In this document: positions 1 through 8,449 of the stretch, piece after piece | Position numbering within the stretch: the stretch's first letter is position 1 | Layout: every line of letters starts with the position of its first letter | Origin: Actinobacteria bacterium UBA2286 | GTDB lineage: Bacteria > Actinomycetota > Coriobacteriia > Anaerosomatales > Anaerosomataceae | Length of the DNA: 59,971 nucleotides | Assembly (NCBI GenBank): GCA_002345925.1 | Contig: DDWM01000049.1 | Coordinates: 118,901-178,871 of the forward strand | Direction: 5' to 3' | Notes under the pieces: generated by a model | Told to the model about the DNA's origin: nothing | Database searches by the model: none | The model's input: only the letters and a program-made list of their open reading frames with translations | Made by a program: the position numbers and the translations under genes

Positions 1-43
1 CGCGTCTGCGCTCGTGGTGGGAGTCCATGATCGCGTAGGACCG

Positions 44-934
44 CTACGCCCCGAAAAGCTCCAGCGTTGCCGAGATATCTCTCGGCTTCTCGGCATGCTT
101 GTACATCGGACGGTCGAGTTGCGGAAGGCCGTCTTGGTACGTGAAGGAGTCCGGCTCCTCGAAGAAGACGCCGATGGGGATCTTGCACTCATCGGGCGCG
201 CACGTGAGCTCGTGGAACGTGGACATCGACAGGTCGAACGCCTTGGTGCGATCCGTCGGGTCGTAATCCGGCAGCTCTTCGATCTTGTACACGCGATCGC
301 GGAACCACGAGAACGTGTTCATCTTGTTCCACGTCACGCACGGCTGATACACGTCTACAACTGAGAAGCCCTCGTGCAGGATCGCGCGCTTGTAGATTTC
401 CTTCAGGTGCGGGATGTCGCCGGCGAACGCGCGCGCCACGAACGTCGCTCCTTGCGCGACCGAGACGCCAACCGGGTTCACCGGCTCCTCTACCACGCCG
501 CCAGGGGTGCTCGGCGTACGCATGAACTGGTCCGAAGTCGGGGAGGCCTGGCCGGTCGTGAGCCCGTAGATCTGGTTGTTGTGGTAGATCGCGGTCATGT
601 CGATGTTGCGACGCACCGAGTGGATGAAGTGGTTGCCGCCGATGCCGTAGCCGTCGCCGTCTCCCATCTCCACGATCACCTTGAGGTCCGGGCGCGTGAG
701 CGCGATGCCGGTTGCGACTGGAAGCGCGCGGCCGTGGAGGCCATGGAATCCCTGCACGTTGTAGAAGTCGGCACCGTTGCCGTGGCAGCCGATACCCCAC
801 ACCATCGCGAGTTCCTCGGCAGGGATCGCAAGCTCCTCGATCGCCTCTTTCAGCGCGCGGAACATGCCGAAGTTGCCGCATCCGGGACACCACGTGGGCT
901 TCAAGATGCTCTCAAGCTCTTTGGCGGTGGGCAT
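44..934 (-). CDS. korB: 2-oxoacid:ferredoxin oxidoreductase, beta (TPP-binding) subunit
   Basis: Thiamine-diphosphate subunit of a 2-oxoacid:ferredoxin oxidoreductase (KorB/PorB family), which decarboxylates a 2-oxoacid to acyl-CoA and reduces ferredoxin in the cytoplasm. The 296-aa length is normal for the family. Seen: the N-terminal WCPGCG motif near residue 15, a GDGDGYGIGGNH TPP/Mg segment, and NNQIYGLTTGQ(A)SPT, all family hallmarks. The ATG directly follows the korA stop (TAA at 935-937, start at 934), so the two are translationally coupled. Substrate (2-oxoglutarate, pyruvate or branched-chain oxoacid) cannot be told from sequence. The TAG stop lies at 44-46; nothing else is recognisable in the remaining 43 bases of the window. 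Confidence 0.95.
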   Translation of the reverse strand: MPTAKELESILKPTWCPGCGNFGMFRALKEAIEELAIPAEELAMVWGIGCHGNGADFYNVQGFHGLHGRALPVATGIALTRPDLKVIVEMGDGDGYGIGGNHFIHSVRRNIDMTAIYHNNQIYGLTTGQASPTSDQFMRTPSTPGGVVEEPVNPVGVSVAQGATFVARAFAGDIPHLKEIYKRAILHEGFSVVDVYQPCVTWNKMNTFSWFRDRVYKIEELPDYDPTDRTKAFDLSMSTFHELTCAPDECKIPIGVFFEEPDSFTYQDGLPQLDRPMYKHAEKPRDISATLELFGA

Positions 935-2695
935 TTAGAGCACCTCCTTCACTTTGCGGACGATCTCTTCGGGTGTGAACGGCCGCCCGTCGTAGCGGTG
1001 AAGCGAGTGGTCAATAGGCAGCAGGCATTCCTGGCGCACAAGCCCCTCCAGCTGACCCGTGAAGTTCCCTTCGACGATCAGCGACTTAGGCACGCTGCCG
1101 AGAAACGCAGCGACTTCTGTCGTGGGGAAGGGGAAGACGGTCACGACTTGCATGAGAGCCGTCTTCACGCCCTCGCGTTCCAGCATGCGAGCGGCCTCAC
1201 GGGCGGGGCCTTTGGTGGTACCGAAGAAGAGCAGTCCGATTTCGGCGTCCTCGGGAGGTGCGCCGAAGTACGCGGGCGGCGGCACGAGCTTCTCGGCCAG
1301 CTCCATCTTGCGCATCCGCTTCTCGTTCTGCGCGATACGGACCTCGGCCGGTTCGCCTTCCGAGCCAAATCCGTACTCGTCGTGATCGTACGAGTTGCCG
1401 AGCTGGTTCGCGCCCTTCATGCCGGGAAGCGCGCGCACGGAGACGCCGTCCTCGGTCACCTTGTAGCGCAGGTAGCGGCCGTCGTCGCCAAGCGCCTCTG
1501 CTGGCACCTTGCCCTCGGCAACAAGCTTGCCGCGGTCGATGGTGACTTCCGAGAGGTCATACACAGGCGTCGACTGCCGGTTGTCCGACAGATAGCTGTC
1601 GCCGAGGATGACGACCGGTGTCTGGAGCTGGTCTGCGAGGTTGAATGCCTTCCATGTGAGCGTGAACGCATCCTCGCGATCGCCGGGCGCGAGCACCACG
1701 CGCGGGAACTCGCCCTGAGCGGCGTGGATGACGTAGCGCAGGTCAGACTGCTCGGTCCACGTTGGGAGGCCTGTGGCGGGCCCTGGACGCGTGAGAACGC
1801 CAACGACAACGGCGCTTTCGCTCGCCCCGGCCATGCCGAACGCCTCAACCATGAGCGCGAAGCCGCCGCCCGCGCTTGCAGTCATCGCACGCGTGCCACC
1901 AAAAGCCGCGCCGACGACCATGTTCATCGCAGCGATCTCGTCCTCGGTGTGCTTCACGACAACGCCGTACTCGCGCTCATGCGCGGCCATGAAGTGCAGG
2001 ATCGATGAGGCCGGCGTCATCGGGTAGGCAGCGTAGAATCCGATGCCGGCAGCAAGCGCACCCATGCCGAGCGCTTCATTGCCGTCCACAAGGATGCGCC
2101 GAGGTGCGCCCTCGATGGGCGCAAGCTGCACCAGGAAGTCCGGACACGCGACGATTGCCGCATCGCACCCTGCCTGAGCGGCCTGCACGTTCCCCTCGGC
2201 CACCTCCGGCGCCTTCTTCGCGAACTGCTTGCGCAGCGAATCGCCGAGATACGTCAGCGGGAACCCCACGATGCCGAGCAGTGCGCCTAGCGCTACGGTG
2301 TTGCGCATGATCTTGCCGCCGGCCCCGCGTGCGATCTCGGTGAGCGGGACGGGAACTGCGCGCAGTCGCGCCGGGACATCGTCGGCAGGAAAGTCCGCCG
2401 GGTCGAAGATGACCGCGCCGCCATCGACGAGTTCATGGTGGTGCAAGTCGAGCGTCTCCCGGTTCAGACATATGAGCGCGTCGACCGGCTCAACGTGCGA
2501 GTAGACGGGCTCCGTGCTCACCCGGAGCAGGTAGTTGTTGTGACCTCCGCGGATGAGCGACGGGTACTCTGAGAGATCGAACGTCTCAAGTCCTGCGTCG
2601 ACGAAGCTGCGGGCCAGCATCTGACCTGCGGCTTTGATACCAAAGCCGGCCTCGCCGCCGATGCGGACGCGAAGTTCGGTGGGGGAGTCGGGCAT
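935..2695 (-). CDS. korA: 2-oxoacid:acceptor oxidoreductase, fused gamma-alpha subunit
   Basis: Partner of korB. Residues about 8-185 form the gamma domain (GGEAGFGIKAAGQ). The rest is the alpha/pyrimidine-binding domain with YPMTPASS, HTEDEIAAMNM and LTRPGPATGLPT. This gamma-alpha fusion is typical of KorAB enzymes of anaerobes and actinomycetes. I start it at the ATG at 2695 (586 aa) because GAGGAGG lies about 5 nt upstream; an in-frame upstream ATG would add 16 residues through this RBS. The gene is divergent from coaBC across about 110 bp, where the promoters of both must lie. No ferredoxin domain is present in either subunit, so a separate ferredoxin is expected. Substrate is unresolved. 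Confidence 0.93.
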   Translation of the reverse strand: MPDSPTELRVRIGGEAGFGIKAAGQMLARSFVDAGLETFDLSEYPSLIRGGHNNYLLRVSTEPVYSHVEPVDALICLNRETLDLHHHELVDGGAVIFDPADFPADDVPARLRAVPVPLTEIARGAGGKIMRNTVALGALLGIVGFPLTYLGDSLRKQFAKKAPEVAEGNVQAAQAGCDAAIVACPDFLVQLAPIEGAPRRILVDGNEALGMGALAAGIGFYAAYPMTPASSILHFMAAHEREYGVVVKHTEDEIAAMNMVVGAAFGGTRAMTASAGGGFALMVEAFGMAGASESAVVVGVLTRPGPATGLPTWTEQSDLRYVIHAAQGEFPRVVLAPGDREDAFTLTWKAFNLADQLQTPVVILGDSYLSDNRQSTPVYDLSEVTIDRGKLVAEGKVPAEALGDDGRYLRYKVTEDGVSVRALPGMKGANQLGNSYDHDEYGFGSEGEPAEVRIAQNEKRMRKMELAEKLVPPPAYFGAPPEDAEIGLLFFGTTKGPAREAARMLEREGVKTALMQVVTVFPFPTTEVAAFLGSVPKSLIVEGNFTGQLEGLVRQECLLPIDHSLHRYDGRPFTPEEIVRKVKEVL

Positions 2696-2806
2696 GCGTT
2701 CCTCCTCGGTAAGTATGAAGGTGTACTTGGAGGTTATTCCCAAAGGTGCACGTGGTAGGCGCGCTTAACCGACTCCGGTGTATCCTTATCGCCTGAGGAG
2801 GTTCGG

Positions 2807-4021
2807 ATGAACGCGAAGCGCGAACAGCAGACCATCGTCGTCGGGGTCACCGGCGGTATCGGCGCGTACAAGTCGTGCGAGCTCGTCCGCGACCTCATGC
2901 GCCGTGGGTTCCGCGTGAAAGTTGTCATGACCGAGGCCGCCACGCGCTTCGTCACGCCACTCACGTTCCGCACGCTTACTGGTGAACCGGTCGCGGTCTC
3001 ACTCTGGGCCGACGAACCCGACTCCAAAGTCCACCACATCTCGCTTGCCGCCGAGGCAGACGTCATCGTGCTCGCTCCATGCACGGCTAACGTCATCGCC
3101 AAGCTCGCGCACGGCCGTGCGGACGACATGCTCACCACCACGGTGCTTGCCGCCGAGGCGCCCGTGATAGTCGCGCCTGCGATGAACACTCACATGTGGC
3201 GCAAGGACATCACCGTTGCGAACGTCTCGGCGCTCCGTGCTCGCGGATTCGCCTTCATAGAGCCTGGCCGAGGCGCCCTTGCTTGTGGCGACGTGGGCGA
3301 GGGGAGACTCGCGGATCCCGCCGCCATCGCCGATGCGGTCGAGGCCGAGGCGCACCGCGCGCGCGACCTGGCAGGCGTGCACGTGCTCGTGACCGCGGGT
3401 CCCACGCATGAGCCGATCGATCCCGTGCGCTTCATCGGCAACCGCTCCTCGGGCAAGACCGGCTTCGCGATCGCCGAGGAGGCAGCCCGCCGAGGCGCGC
3501 GCGTCTCGCTCGTGACAGGCCCCGTCTCGCTGCCGGACCCGTTCGGCGTCGAGGTCGTGCGCGTGACGACCGCGATGCAGATGCGCTCTGCCGTGCTCGC
3601 GCGATTTGGAGCATCCGACGTTGTCGTGGCCTCGGCCGCCGTCGCCGACTTCCGTCCCGCCACATTCGCAAGCGGCAAGATCAAGAAGACCGATGCTCCA
3701 GATGCCGTGGCGCTCGTGCGCAACCCCGACATCCTCGCCGAGCTCGGCGAAACCAATTCCGGCCGCGCCATCCTCGTAGGATTTGCCGCCGAGACCAGCG
3801 ACATCGTCGCGTACGCCCGCGAGAAGCTGACCGGCAAGCATCTGGACCTGGTCGTCGCCAATGATGTCTCCGGCGAGCTCGGATTTGAGACGGACGACAA
3901 CCGCGTGGTGTTCGTCTCGGCAGCGGGCACAGAAGACCTTCCGGTGCTCGGCAAGCGCGTCATCGCGCGTGAGCTGCTCGACCGCGTGGCGCGCCTTCTG
4001 GCCGCCCGCAACACTCACTAG
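2807..4021 (+). CDS. coaBC: Bifunctional phosphopantothenoylcysteine decarboxylase / phosphopantothenate-cysteine ligase
   Basis: Two consecutive steps of coenzyme A synthesis. Residues 1-180 are the flavoprotein decarboxylase CoaC: GVTGGIGAYKS, active-site His77 (HHISL), PAMNTHMW (Asn127) and ACGDVGEGRL with the catalytic Cys160. Residues about 185-404 are the CoaB ligase: TAGPTHEPIDPVRFIGN followed by SSGK, AAVADFRP and the KIKK substrate loop. The 404-aa length is typical. The ATG has GAGGAGG 5 nt upstream. It stands alone, divergent from korA. CoA demand fits the neighbouring oxoacid oxidoreductase, but this is a housekeeping gene and the link is inference. Confidence 0.97.
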   Translation: MNAKREQQTIVVGVTGGIGAYKSCELVRDLMRRGFRVKVVMTEAATRFVTPLTFRTLTGEPVAVSLWADEPDSKVHHISLAAEADVIVLAPCTANVIAKLAHGRADDMLTTTVLAAEAPVIVAPAMNTHMWRKDITVANVSALRARGFAFIEPGRGALACGDVGEGRLADPAAIADAVEAEAHRARDLAGVHVLVTAGPTHEPIDPVRFIGNRSSGKTGFAIAEEAARRGARVSLVTGPVSLPDPFGVEVVRVTTAMQMRSAVLARFGASDVVVASAAVADFRPATFASGKIKKTDAPDAVALVRNPDILAELGETNSGRAILVGFAAETSDIVAYAREKLTGKHLDLVVANDVSGELGFETDDNRVVFVSAAGTEDLPVLGKRVIARELLDRVARLLAARNTH

Positions 4022-4103
4022 CTGCGGGTTTCTCCGCACAACTTCCACACAGCCTCTTCTCGGGTTTGGCACCGCGTTTGCGTAGTCTGTGCCTTGTGCC
4101 CAC

Positions 4104-4147
4104 CCTGCGGAATCGGTTTCGCAGGTGTTCAGGGTAGCCATGTACCC
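4104..4147 (+). other. Two small hairpins in the leader of the M23 peptidase gene
   Basis: CCTGCG (4104-4109) can pair with CGCAGG (4120-4125), and GGGTA (4132-4136) with TACCC (4143-4147), just before the Shine-Dalgarno GGAGG at 4155-4159. They may be a structured leader or chance. No known riboswitch consensus was recognised. Confidence 0.25.
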
Positions 4148-4162
4148 GGCCCACGGAGGCTT

Positions 4163-5107
4163 ATGAGTTTCATCACGCGGCGCTTTGCGTCGACCATAGT
4201 TGCGGCGCTCACGCTGGCCGCTTTCGCGTTCCCTGTGAACGCCACCGCTGCGATCGTGCAGCCTCAAACTCTCACTCTCAGCGTGTCCGACGCCACAGCG
4301 CGTCTTGTCTCGGCAGAGACATCACATGCGATAGCGCAGCAGCGCATCGCAGACATCCAGGCCACGATGGCCGACCTCTCGATCTTGATCGCGGATGCAG
4401 AAGCACTGCAGCCCCAGAACGCTGCCGAGGGCGTCGTCCAGGTCCTCAAGGCGTACGGCGCGCCGTTCTCCGACTCACTCATGGATCAGACAGAGGCCGT
4501 GCTCTCGGCGGCTACTGGTCTGGAGGCCCTGCGTGCCGAGCGAGATGCCGCAACCGCCGAGCTTGATACCGCTGCGGTGAACGCGCACGACTCTGGTTTC
4601 GCGGTGACAGAAGCGATCGACGATTTGGCGGTTGCGAAGGTCGCCGAGGCCGAGCGGAAAGCCGCTGAAGCGGCTGCCAAGAAGGCCGCAGAGGAGAAGG
4701 CGCGAGCCGAGCAGGCGGAGAAGTACGGCATATTCCCGGTTGCCGGCGCCAACTCCTACATCGACAGCTGGGGTTTTGCCCGCAGTGGTGGGCGTTCGCA
4801 TAAGGGTACCGACATCATGGCCAAGTCAGGAACGCCTGTTGTGGCTGTGAAAGACGGCACCGTTCGAGTGAAGAACAACGGCCTCGGCGGACTGTGCATC
4901 TACCTCAATGCTGACGATGGCACCGAGTATTACTACGCGCATCTGAGTTCTGTGAAGCGTGCATCTGGCCGAGTTAAGGCCGGCGATGTCATTGGTGCCG
5001 TGGGCTCCTCGGGCAACGCGAGCGCGAGTGCGCCGCATCTCCACTTTGAGATTCACACGCCGAGTGCGGTCAACCCATATTCGTATCTGAAGAAGATGAT
5101 CTCTTAA
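4163..5107 (+). CDS. Exported M23-family metallopeptidase with N-terminal coiled coil
   Basis: Secreted peptidoglycan endopeptidase of the LytM/EnvC-like M23 family. From the ATG at 4163 (314 aa; GGAGG 3 nt upstream) the protein has a signal peptide (FITRR, hydrophobic VAALTLAAFAF, then AxA). An alanine/glutamate-rich coiled-coil region follows to about residue 210, then a C-terminal M23 domain. Zn ligands are visible as SHKGTDIM (HxxxD) and PHLHFE (HxH). Both active-site motifs are intact, so it should be an active enzyme rather than a degenerate activator. The gene ends 64 bp before tRNA-Pro. A longer in-frame start exists, but it would precede the RBS and bury the signal peptide. Confidence 0.9.
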   Translation: MSFITRRFASTIVAALTLAAFAFPVNATAAIVQPQTLTLSVSDATARLVSAETSHAIAQQRIADIQATMADLSILIADAEALQPQNAAEGVVQVLKAYGAPFSDSLMDQTEAVLSAATGLEALRAERDAATAELDTAAVNAHDSGFAVTEAIDDLAVAKVAEAERKAAEAAAKKAAEEKARAEQAEKYGIFPVAGANSYIDSWGFARSGGRSHKGTDIMAKSGTPVVAVKDGTVRVKNNGLGGLCIYLNADDGTEYYYAHLSSVKRASGRVKAGDVIGAVGSSGNASASAPHLHFEIHTPSAVNPYSYLKKMIS

Positions 5108-5113
5108 TCTGAC

Positions 5114-5142
5114 TTGAACAGGGTCCCCTGGAGCCTTAGTAT
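5114..5142 (+). promoter_or_regulatory. Sigma70-type promoter of tRNA-Pro
   Basis: TTGAAC (5114-5119), a 17-bp spacer, then TAGTAT (5137-5142), placing transcription start about 20-25 nt before the mature tRNA 5' end. It is close to the housekeeping consensus with ideal spacing. Confidence 0.6.
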
Positions 5143-5171
5143 GGTGACTCGCTGCCCGCGAGGGCAGTTCT

Positions 5172-5248
<77 letters not shown>

Positions 5249-5259
5249 GAGAATGACGA

Positions 5260-5307
5260 CGTCAGGAGTGGTGTTTCCGAAAGGGAGTGCCACTCCTGAC
5301 GACTTTT
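5260..5307 (+). terminator. Element-borne terminator for tRNA-Pro
   Basis: CGTCAGGAGTGG (5260-5271) pairs perfectly over 12 bp with CCACTCCTGACG (5290-5301), followed by ACTTTTC. It lies just inside the element, so after integration the tRNA is terminated by element DNA. The original host terminator was displaced to 14575-14604. Confidence 0.8.
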
Positions 5308-5317
5308 CAGGCGGCAT

Positions 5318-5339
5318 GTATAGCCGGACGTATAGCCAC
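5318..5339 (+). promoter_or_regulatory. Candidate integrase arm-type sites, left end
   Basis: Two direct GTATAGCC motifs at 5318-5325 and 5330-5337, start-to-start 12 bp; the second extends to GTATAGCCAC. The same motif, with the same 12-bp phasing, occurs near the right end. Their arm-site role is inferred from position and pattern. Confidence 0.55.
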
Positions 5340-5419
5340 TCATAAGCGATCGCGCGGAGTCGTCGCACCCGATGGGTGCGGTAGAATTGATGGAGACTAC
5401 TGGCGAATGGGGGACTCGA

Positions 5420-6157
5420 ATGCGTGCTTTGCTGTGGATTATCGGCCTGTTCATTATCCTCTTCACCCCAGTGGGCTGGGTTGTGGTTCCTGCTCTTCTT
5501 CTGTATGCGCTGGTCGGAGGGATGGCGACGAGCGGTGCTGTCTTGGCTCGCGATATCTCAAAGATAGGGACCGTCGCGCCCGCATACATCCGCGAAGGAT
5601 TGCAGGGAATGCGCCGGTATTTGGTGGCAGCTGGCGCATCCCTGCTAGTCGGCGGGTACGTCGCCGCAAAGATCATCGGGGATTTCTTTGATATGTCTAT
5701 TGGCCTCCGCGTGGTCTTCGTTGGTCTTGTATGGTTGATCGTCTTTTGCGTATTCGGGTTTATGGAATCGATGAGGCGAGACCACATGGTCGCCTCGAGC
5801 GATGCAGTGCGGCCGAAGTCCACGTCTCCGTCTGTTCGCACACCAGACCCCGTTCGGTTCACGGAAGTGCCTGCTATTCGTGTGGACTTGGAGGGACGGA
5901 CCCTGTGGCTTGGCGACAAGTCCCTCATGTTGACGCCCATACTCAAAGCAGAGAAGTGGAAGCGTAAGGCGGGTCCTGGAGCCAAGGTTACTGAGTGTTT
6001 TGAGGAGGGTGAGGGTGCACACCGCCGGGTCACTGAACGCCGCGTGTACACGATTAGATGCAGCACGCTTGAAGAAGAAGAGGCGTTGATTGGTCGCGTA
6101 AACCAGGCGGTGCTAGATTTGAATGACTACTGGGGTCGCGTCCGTTCGCAAACCTAG
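5420..6157 (+). CDS. Hypothetical membrane protein of the element
   Basis: I do not recognise a family. From the ATG at 5420 (245 aa) the N-terminal half holds about three to four hydrophobic helices (LLWIIGLFIILF, VVPALLLYALV, YLVAAGASLLVGGYVAA, VVFVGLVWLIVFCVFGF). The C-terminal half is a soluble domain of about 110 residues, strand-like at first (VDLEGRTLWLGD, then a basic KAEKWKRK stretch) and ending in an acidic helix. Another in-frame ATG at 5390 is possible and neither has a strong RBS. It is the first gene inside attL and a passenger of the element. It is probably a host-surface or maintenance function, but nothing in the sequence says which. Confidence 0.6.
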   Translation: MRALLWIIGLFIILFTPVGWVVVPALLLYALVGGMATSGAVLARDISKIGTVAPAYIREGLQGMRRYLVAAGASLLVGGYVAAKIIGDFFDMSIGLRVVFVGLVWLIVFCVFGFMESMRRDHMVASSDAVRPKSTSPSVRTPDPVRFTEVPAIRVDLEGRTLWLGDKSLMLTPILKAEKWKRKAGPGAKVTECFEEGEGAHRRVTERRVYTIRCSTLEEEEALIGRVNQAVLDLNDYWGRVRSQT

Positions 6158-6234
6158 GGCCGTCCGTTGGCGGCAATTGTGGCGGGAAGCGAGATTCGGC
6201 GGGGCTCACGGGTGCTTCTCAACTAGGGGGCGGC

Positions 6235-6771
6235 GTGTCCACAATCGATGAGTTGAATGACGCGATTGCCGAGGCCAATAGGAAGGTCGAAGGGCATCTC
6301 GAAGCGCAGGGAGCTGCGTCGGCGGCGACTGCAAACGTGAGCATCACGCTGGGTACCGCGGTTGCTGGTGTTCTGGCGATCTTGGCTCGGGCTGCACTGC
6401 CGGAGGGGCCAAGTGCCTTGGCTCTGTGCGTCCTGGTTGCTGCAGCCGGAATCACGGCCTCGAGTCTTGTGCTCGGTGTGCTGGCGCATTCGGCGCGTGT
6501 GAGGACCAGCCGGAAGGCAGTCGAGATGTGGAATGCATCCAAACAGGTTCCAATGAACGCGCTTCGCGAGGGCGAGGGCGACGAACGGGCGACCGCGATC
6601 GCAGTAATGGGCCTCAGACGGCAGGCGTTCATGACCATAGCGCCATTGAGCATCGCATACGAGGCATCCTTCGATCGTATGGGCAAGATATTGGTATGGC
6701 AGGTAGGGCTGCTGATTGCTGCTGTTGTGCTTGTGCTCGCATCGGTCTTTGTCGTGTACCTGGGAGCGTAG
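6235..6771 (+). CDS. Small three-helix membrane protein of the element
   Basis: A 178-aa protein starting at GTG 6235 with AGGGGG just upstream. Layout: an N-terminal amphipathic helix, two adjacent transmembrane helices (about residues 37-52 and 60-82), a cytosolic linker of about 70 residues, and a C-terminal transmembrane helix (VWQVGLLIAAVVLVLASVFVVYL). This TM-TM-linker-TM plan resembles SLATT/DUF5706 pore-forming effectors, but I see no diagnostic motif and no cyclase or CD-NTase nearby. The resemblance is structural inference only. It converges on the integrase gene with 11 bp between stops. Confidence 0.6.
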   Translation: MSTIDELNDAIAEANRKVEGHLEAQGAASAATANVSITLGTAVAGVLAILARAALPEGPSALALCVLVAAAGITASSLVLGVLAHSARVRTSRKAVEMWNASKQVPMNALREGEGDERATAIAVMGLRRQAFMTIAPLSIAYEASFDRMGKILVWQVGLLIAAVVLVLASVFVVYLGA

Positions 6772-6782
6772 CGACAACGATT

Positions 6783-7886
6783 CTATGGACCGAGAACCAT
6801 TGATAGCCTGTCCATCGCGTCACGGGCTGTCTGCTCGGTGACGTGCCCGTATATGTCGGCGGTCGTCGATATGTTCGAGTGCCCGAGCAGCTCGGAGACG
6901 GCCTTCAAATTCACGCCGTTTTCCAGCCAGGTCGTCGCCGCCGAATGGCGGAGGGTGTGGACGCAGACGCCGTCGAGCTTCGCCTTTCTAGCGGCCGTCA
7001 TGAGCGCGCGGAGCGTGTTGCGTCCACCCAAGGCGGTTCCCGTCTCTGTCGTGAAGACCAGACCCGCGTTAGTCCACTCGCTGCCAGCCCTCAGACGTTC
7101 CTCAAGCTGCTCTCTCCTGCGCTGCTTCAGGAGAGCTACAAGTGAGGGGGAGAGCGGGAGCATCCGCCGACTCGAAGCCGTCTTCGTGCCGGGCACTCGA
7201 TAGATCGCAGCTTCGAGATCGACGTCAGTCCACTTGGTGTTGAGAGCTTCGCTCTTGCGGACGCCCGTTCGCGCAATGAAGCCAAACAGCGAGTGGTAGC
7301 GCGAGCCCTCGGTAGCTTCGAGCAGTCGAGCGACTTCGCCAGGGGAGAGGAAGCGCGCCTCTTTACGAACGACGCGCGGGGGCTTGACCTTTGCCGCGAC
7401 GTTCGCCGCGACCAGTCCATCGCGTACAGCGTCGTCAATAGCAAGACGCAAGGTGATGTAGATTTGCCGCACCGATGAGTCGCTCAGCTTCTTCTCTCGC
7501 AGCGACAGGATAAGGCGATCGACGTCAGATGGTCTGAGCCTATCGAGCGCGATCGCACCAAACGGAGCGGGGTCCAGGTGCTTTCTTGATAGCATCTTGT
7601 AGCCGTTCTTCGTCGAGGCAGAGCGGCTCGAAGCGGCGAGGGCGCCCTCGCGCCACTCGGCAAGCCACGCGCCAACTGTCTTCGCGGAGTCACGGACTGG
7701 CGCACCAGCCTCGACGCGGGAGCGTGCCTCTTTCAGCTTCCGTCGCGCTTCAGTCTGCGACTTGCCGTAGACAACGCGCCGCTTGCGTTCGCCTGTCAGC
7801 GCATCGACGTACCGCAGCGAGCCGACCCACTGACCACGCTTGTTCTGGAAGATCGAACCCTCGCCCGAGCCGCGCTTGACTGTCAT
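6783..7886 (-). CDS. int: Tyrosine recombinase (integrase) of the tRNA-Pro element
   Basis: A 367-aa phage-type integrase that catalyses site-specific recombination between attP and the tRNA-Pro attB. N-terminal arm-binding domain (residues 1-60, GSIFQNKRGQWVGSLRY), core-binding SAM-like domain (65-170), catalytic domain (175-367). All catalytic residues are visible: Arg210 (ARTGVRKSEAL), Lys235, His310-x-x-Arg313 (HTLRH), His336 (LLGH) and the nucleophile Tyr346 (IYGHV). It is the last gene of the minus-strand operon; its ATG overlaps the stop of the 55-aa gene upstream (ATGA). The arm-binding domain fits the GTATAGCC motifs at both ends. Confidence 0.96.
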   Translation of the reverse strand: MTVKRGSGEGSIFQNKRGQWVGSLRYVDALTGERKRRVVYGKSQTEARRKLKEARSRVEAGAPVRDSAKTVGAWLAEWREGALAASSRSASTKNGYKMLSRKHLDPAPFGAIALDRLRPSDVDRLILSLREKKLSDSSVRQIYITLRLAIDDAVRDGLVAANVAAKVKPPRVVRKEARFLSPGEVARLLEATEGSRYHSLFGFIARTGVRKSEALNTKWTDVDLEAAIYRVPGTKTASSRRMLPLSPSLVALLKQRRREQLEERLRAGSEWTNAGLVFTTETGTALGGRNTLRALMTAARKAKLDGVCVHTLRHSAATTWLENGVNLKAVSELLGHSNISTTADIYGHVTEQTARDAMDRLSMVLGP

Positions 7887-8050
7887 CGCTCGTCACCGCG
7901 ATTCAACCCGAGTCGATAATCCCGCTCACGGACAACCTCGACTGCCGCCCTCGGGCAGCCCTTCTGGATCTCGCGCGCAGCCTCGCGCGCGTCCTTCTCG
8001 AACTCGTACGGTCCCGTCGGATCGCCATCGACATAGACCCACCAGATCAT
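7883..8050 (-). CDS. Small hypothetical protein (55 aa), coupled to int
   Basis: A short gene starting at ATG 8050 (MIWWVYVDGDPTGPYEF...) and ending in TGA overlapping the integrase ATG. It is charged and helix-prone, with a VDGDPTGPYEF turn that recalls the small tyrosine- and glycine-rich proteins of phage early operons. No family is recognised. Support comes from the ATGA overlap, the correct frame and the continuity of the operon. Confidence 0.55.
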   Translation of the reverse strand: MIWWVYVDGDPTGPYEFEKDAREAAREIQKGCPRAAVEVVRERDYRLGLNRGDER

Positions 8051-8140
8051 CCTCACTACCCTCAGCTCCTTCCCTCGCGACCGCCTTTAGGTGGCTTGGT
8101 CGAGAGCAAAACTACGCGGTTGACCTGCGGAAATCTAGCC

Positions 8141-8449
8141 TCATGCAGTTCGCTGCTGTCCGCTTGAGTGCGCTATTGCGCCCGGCATCCACAGGCGTTC
8201 AGCAAGGAGGACGTGCCAGCATCGCGGGTGTATCGGGTGGGCGAGCGCGTTGGCACACGAACACTCACGTAGCAGCATCCCGTTCGAGTCGACGCGGAGG
8301 CTCGTGTCGTACTCGCGATCGCGCAGCGTGTCGGGGTCTTGATGCTCGCTGCGGATGTGAAGCGCGATCGAGCGATCTCCTGCGCTGAGGACGCGGACAC
8401 GATGCTCGACAATCGCGCGAGCTGCCTTCGCTGCGCGGCTCTCAGTCAC
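8141..8449 (-). CDS. Small SWIM-type zinc-finger protein
   Basis: A 102-aa protein starting at GTG 8449, which overlaps the TGA of the upstream zinc-ribbon gene and has AGGAGG about 8 nt before it. Residues 63-79 carry C-x-C-x11-C-x-H (CSC ... CWH), matching the SWIM zinc-finger pattern CxCxnCxH found in DNA- and protein-binding modules. The preceding strand-rich segment (residues 17-60) is typical of the region before SWIM fingers. Function in the element is unknown. A longer reading from 8641 would ignore the RBS and overlap the neighbouring gene completely. Confidence 0.6.
   Translation of the reverse strand: MTESRAAKAARAIVEHRVRVLSAGDRSIALHIRSEHQDPDTLRDREYDTSLRVDSNGMLLRECSCANALAHPIHPRCWHVLLAERLWMPGAIAHSSGQQRTA

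Noticed and set aside
374..2008. Long open frame opposite korAB (544 codons)
   Set aside because: Antisense to well-identified genes; rich in Arg/His/Ala as expected for the mirror of GC-rich coding DNA; no RBS or family motif.
4022..4162. c-di-AMP (ydaO-type) riboswitch upstream of the M23 peptidase
   Set aside because: Cell-wall hydrolases in actinobacteria often have one and there are two small hairpins here, but the conserved riboswitch blocks are missing and the leader is too short.
2999..4267. Long open frame opposite coaBC (422 codons)
   Set aside because: Mirror of a confident gene; composition and lack of motifs indicate a shadow.
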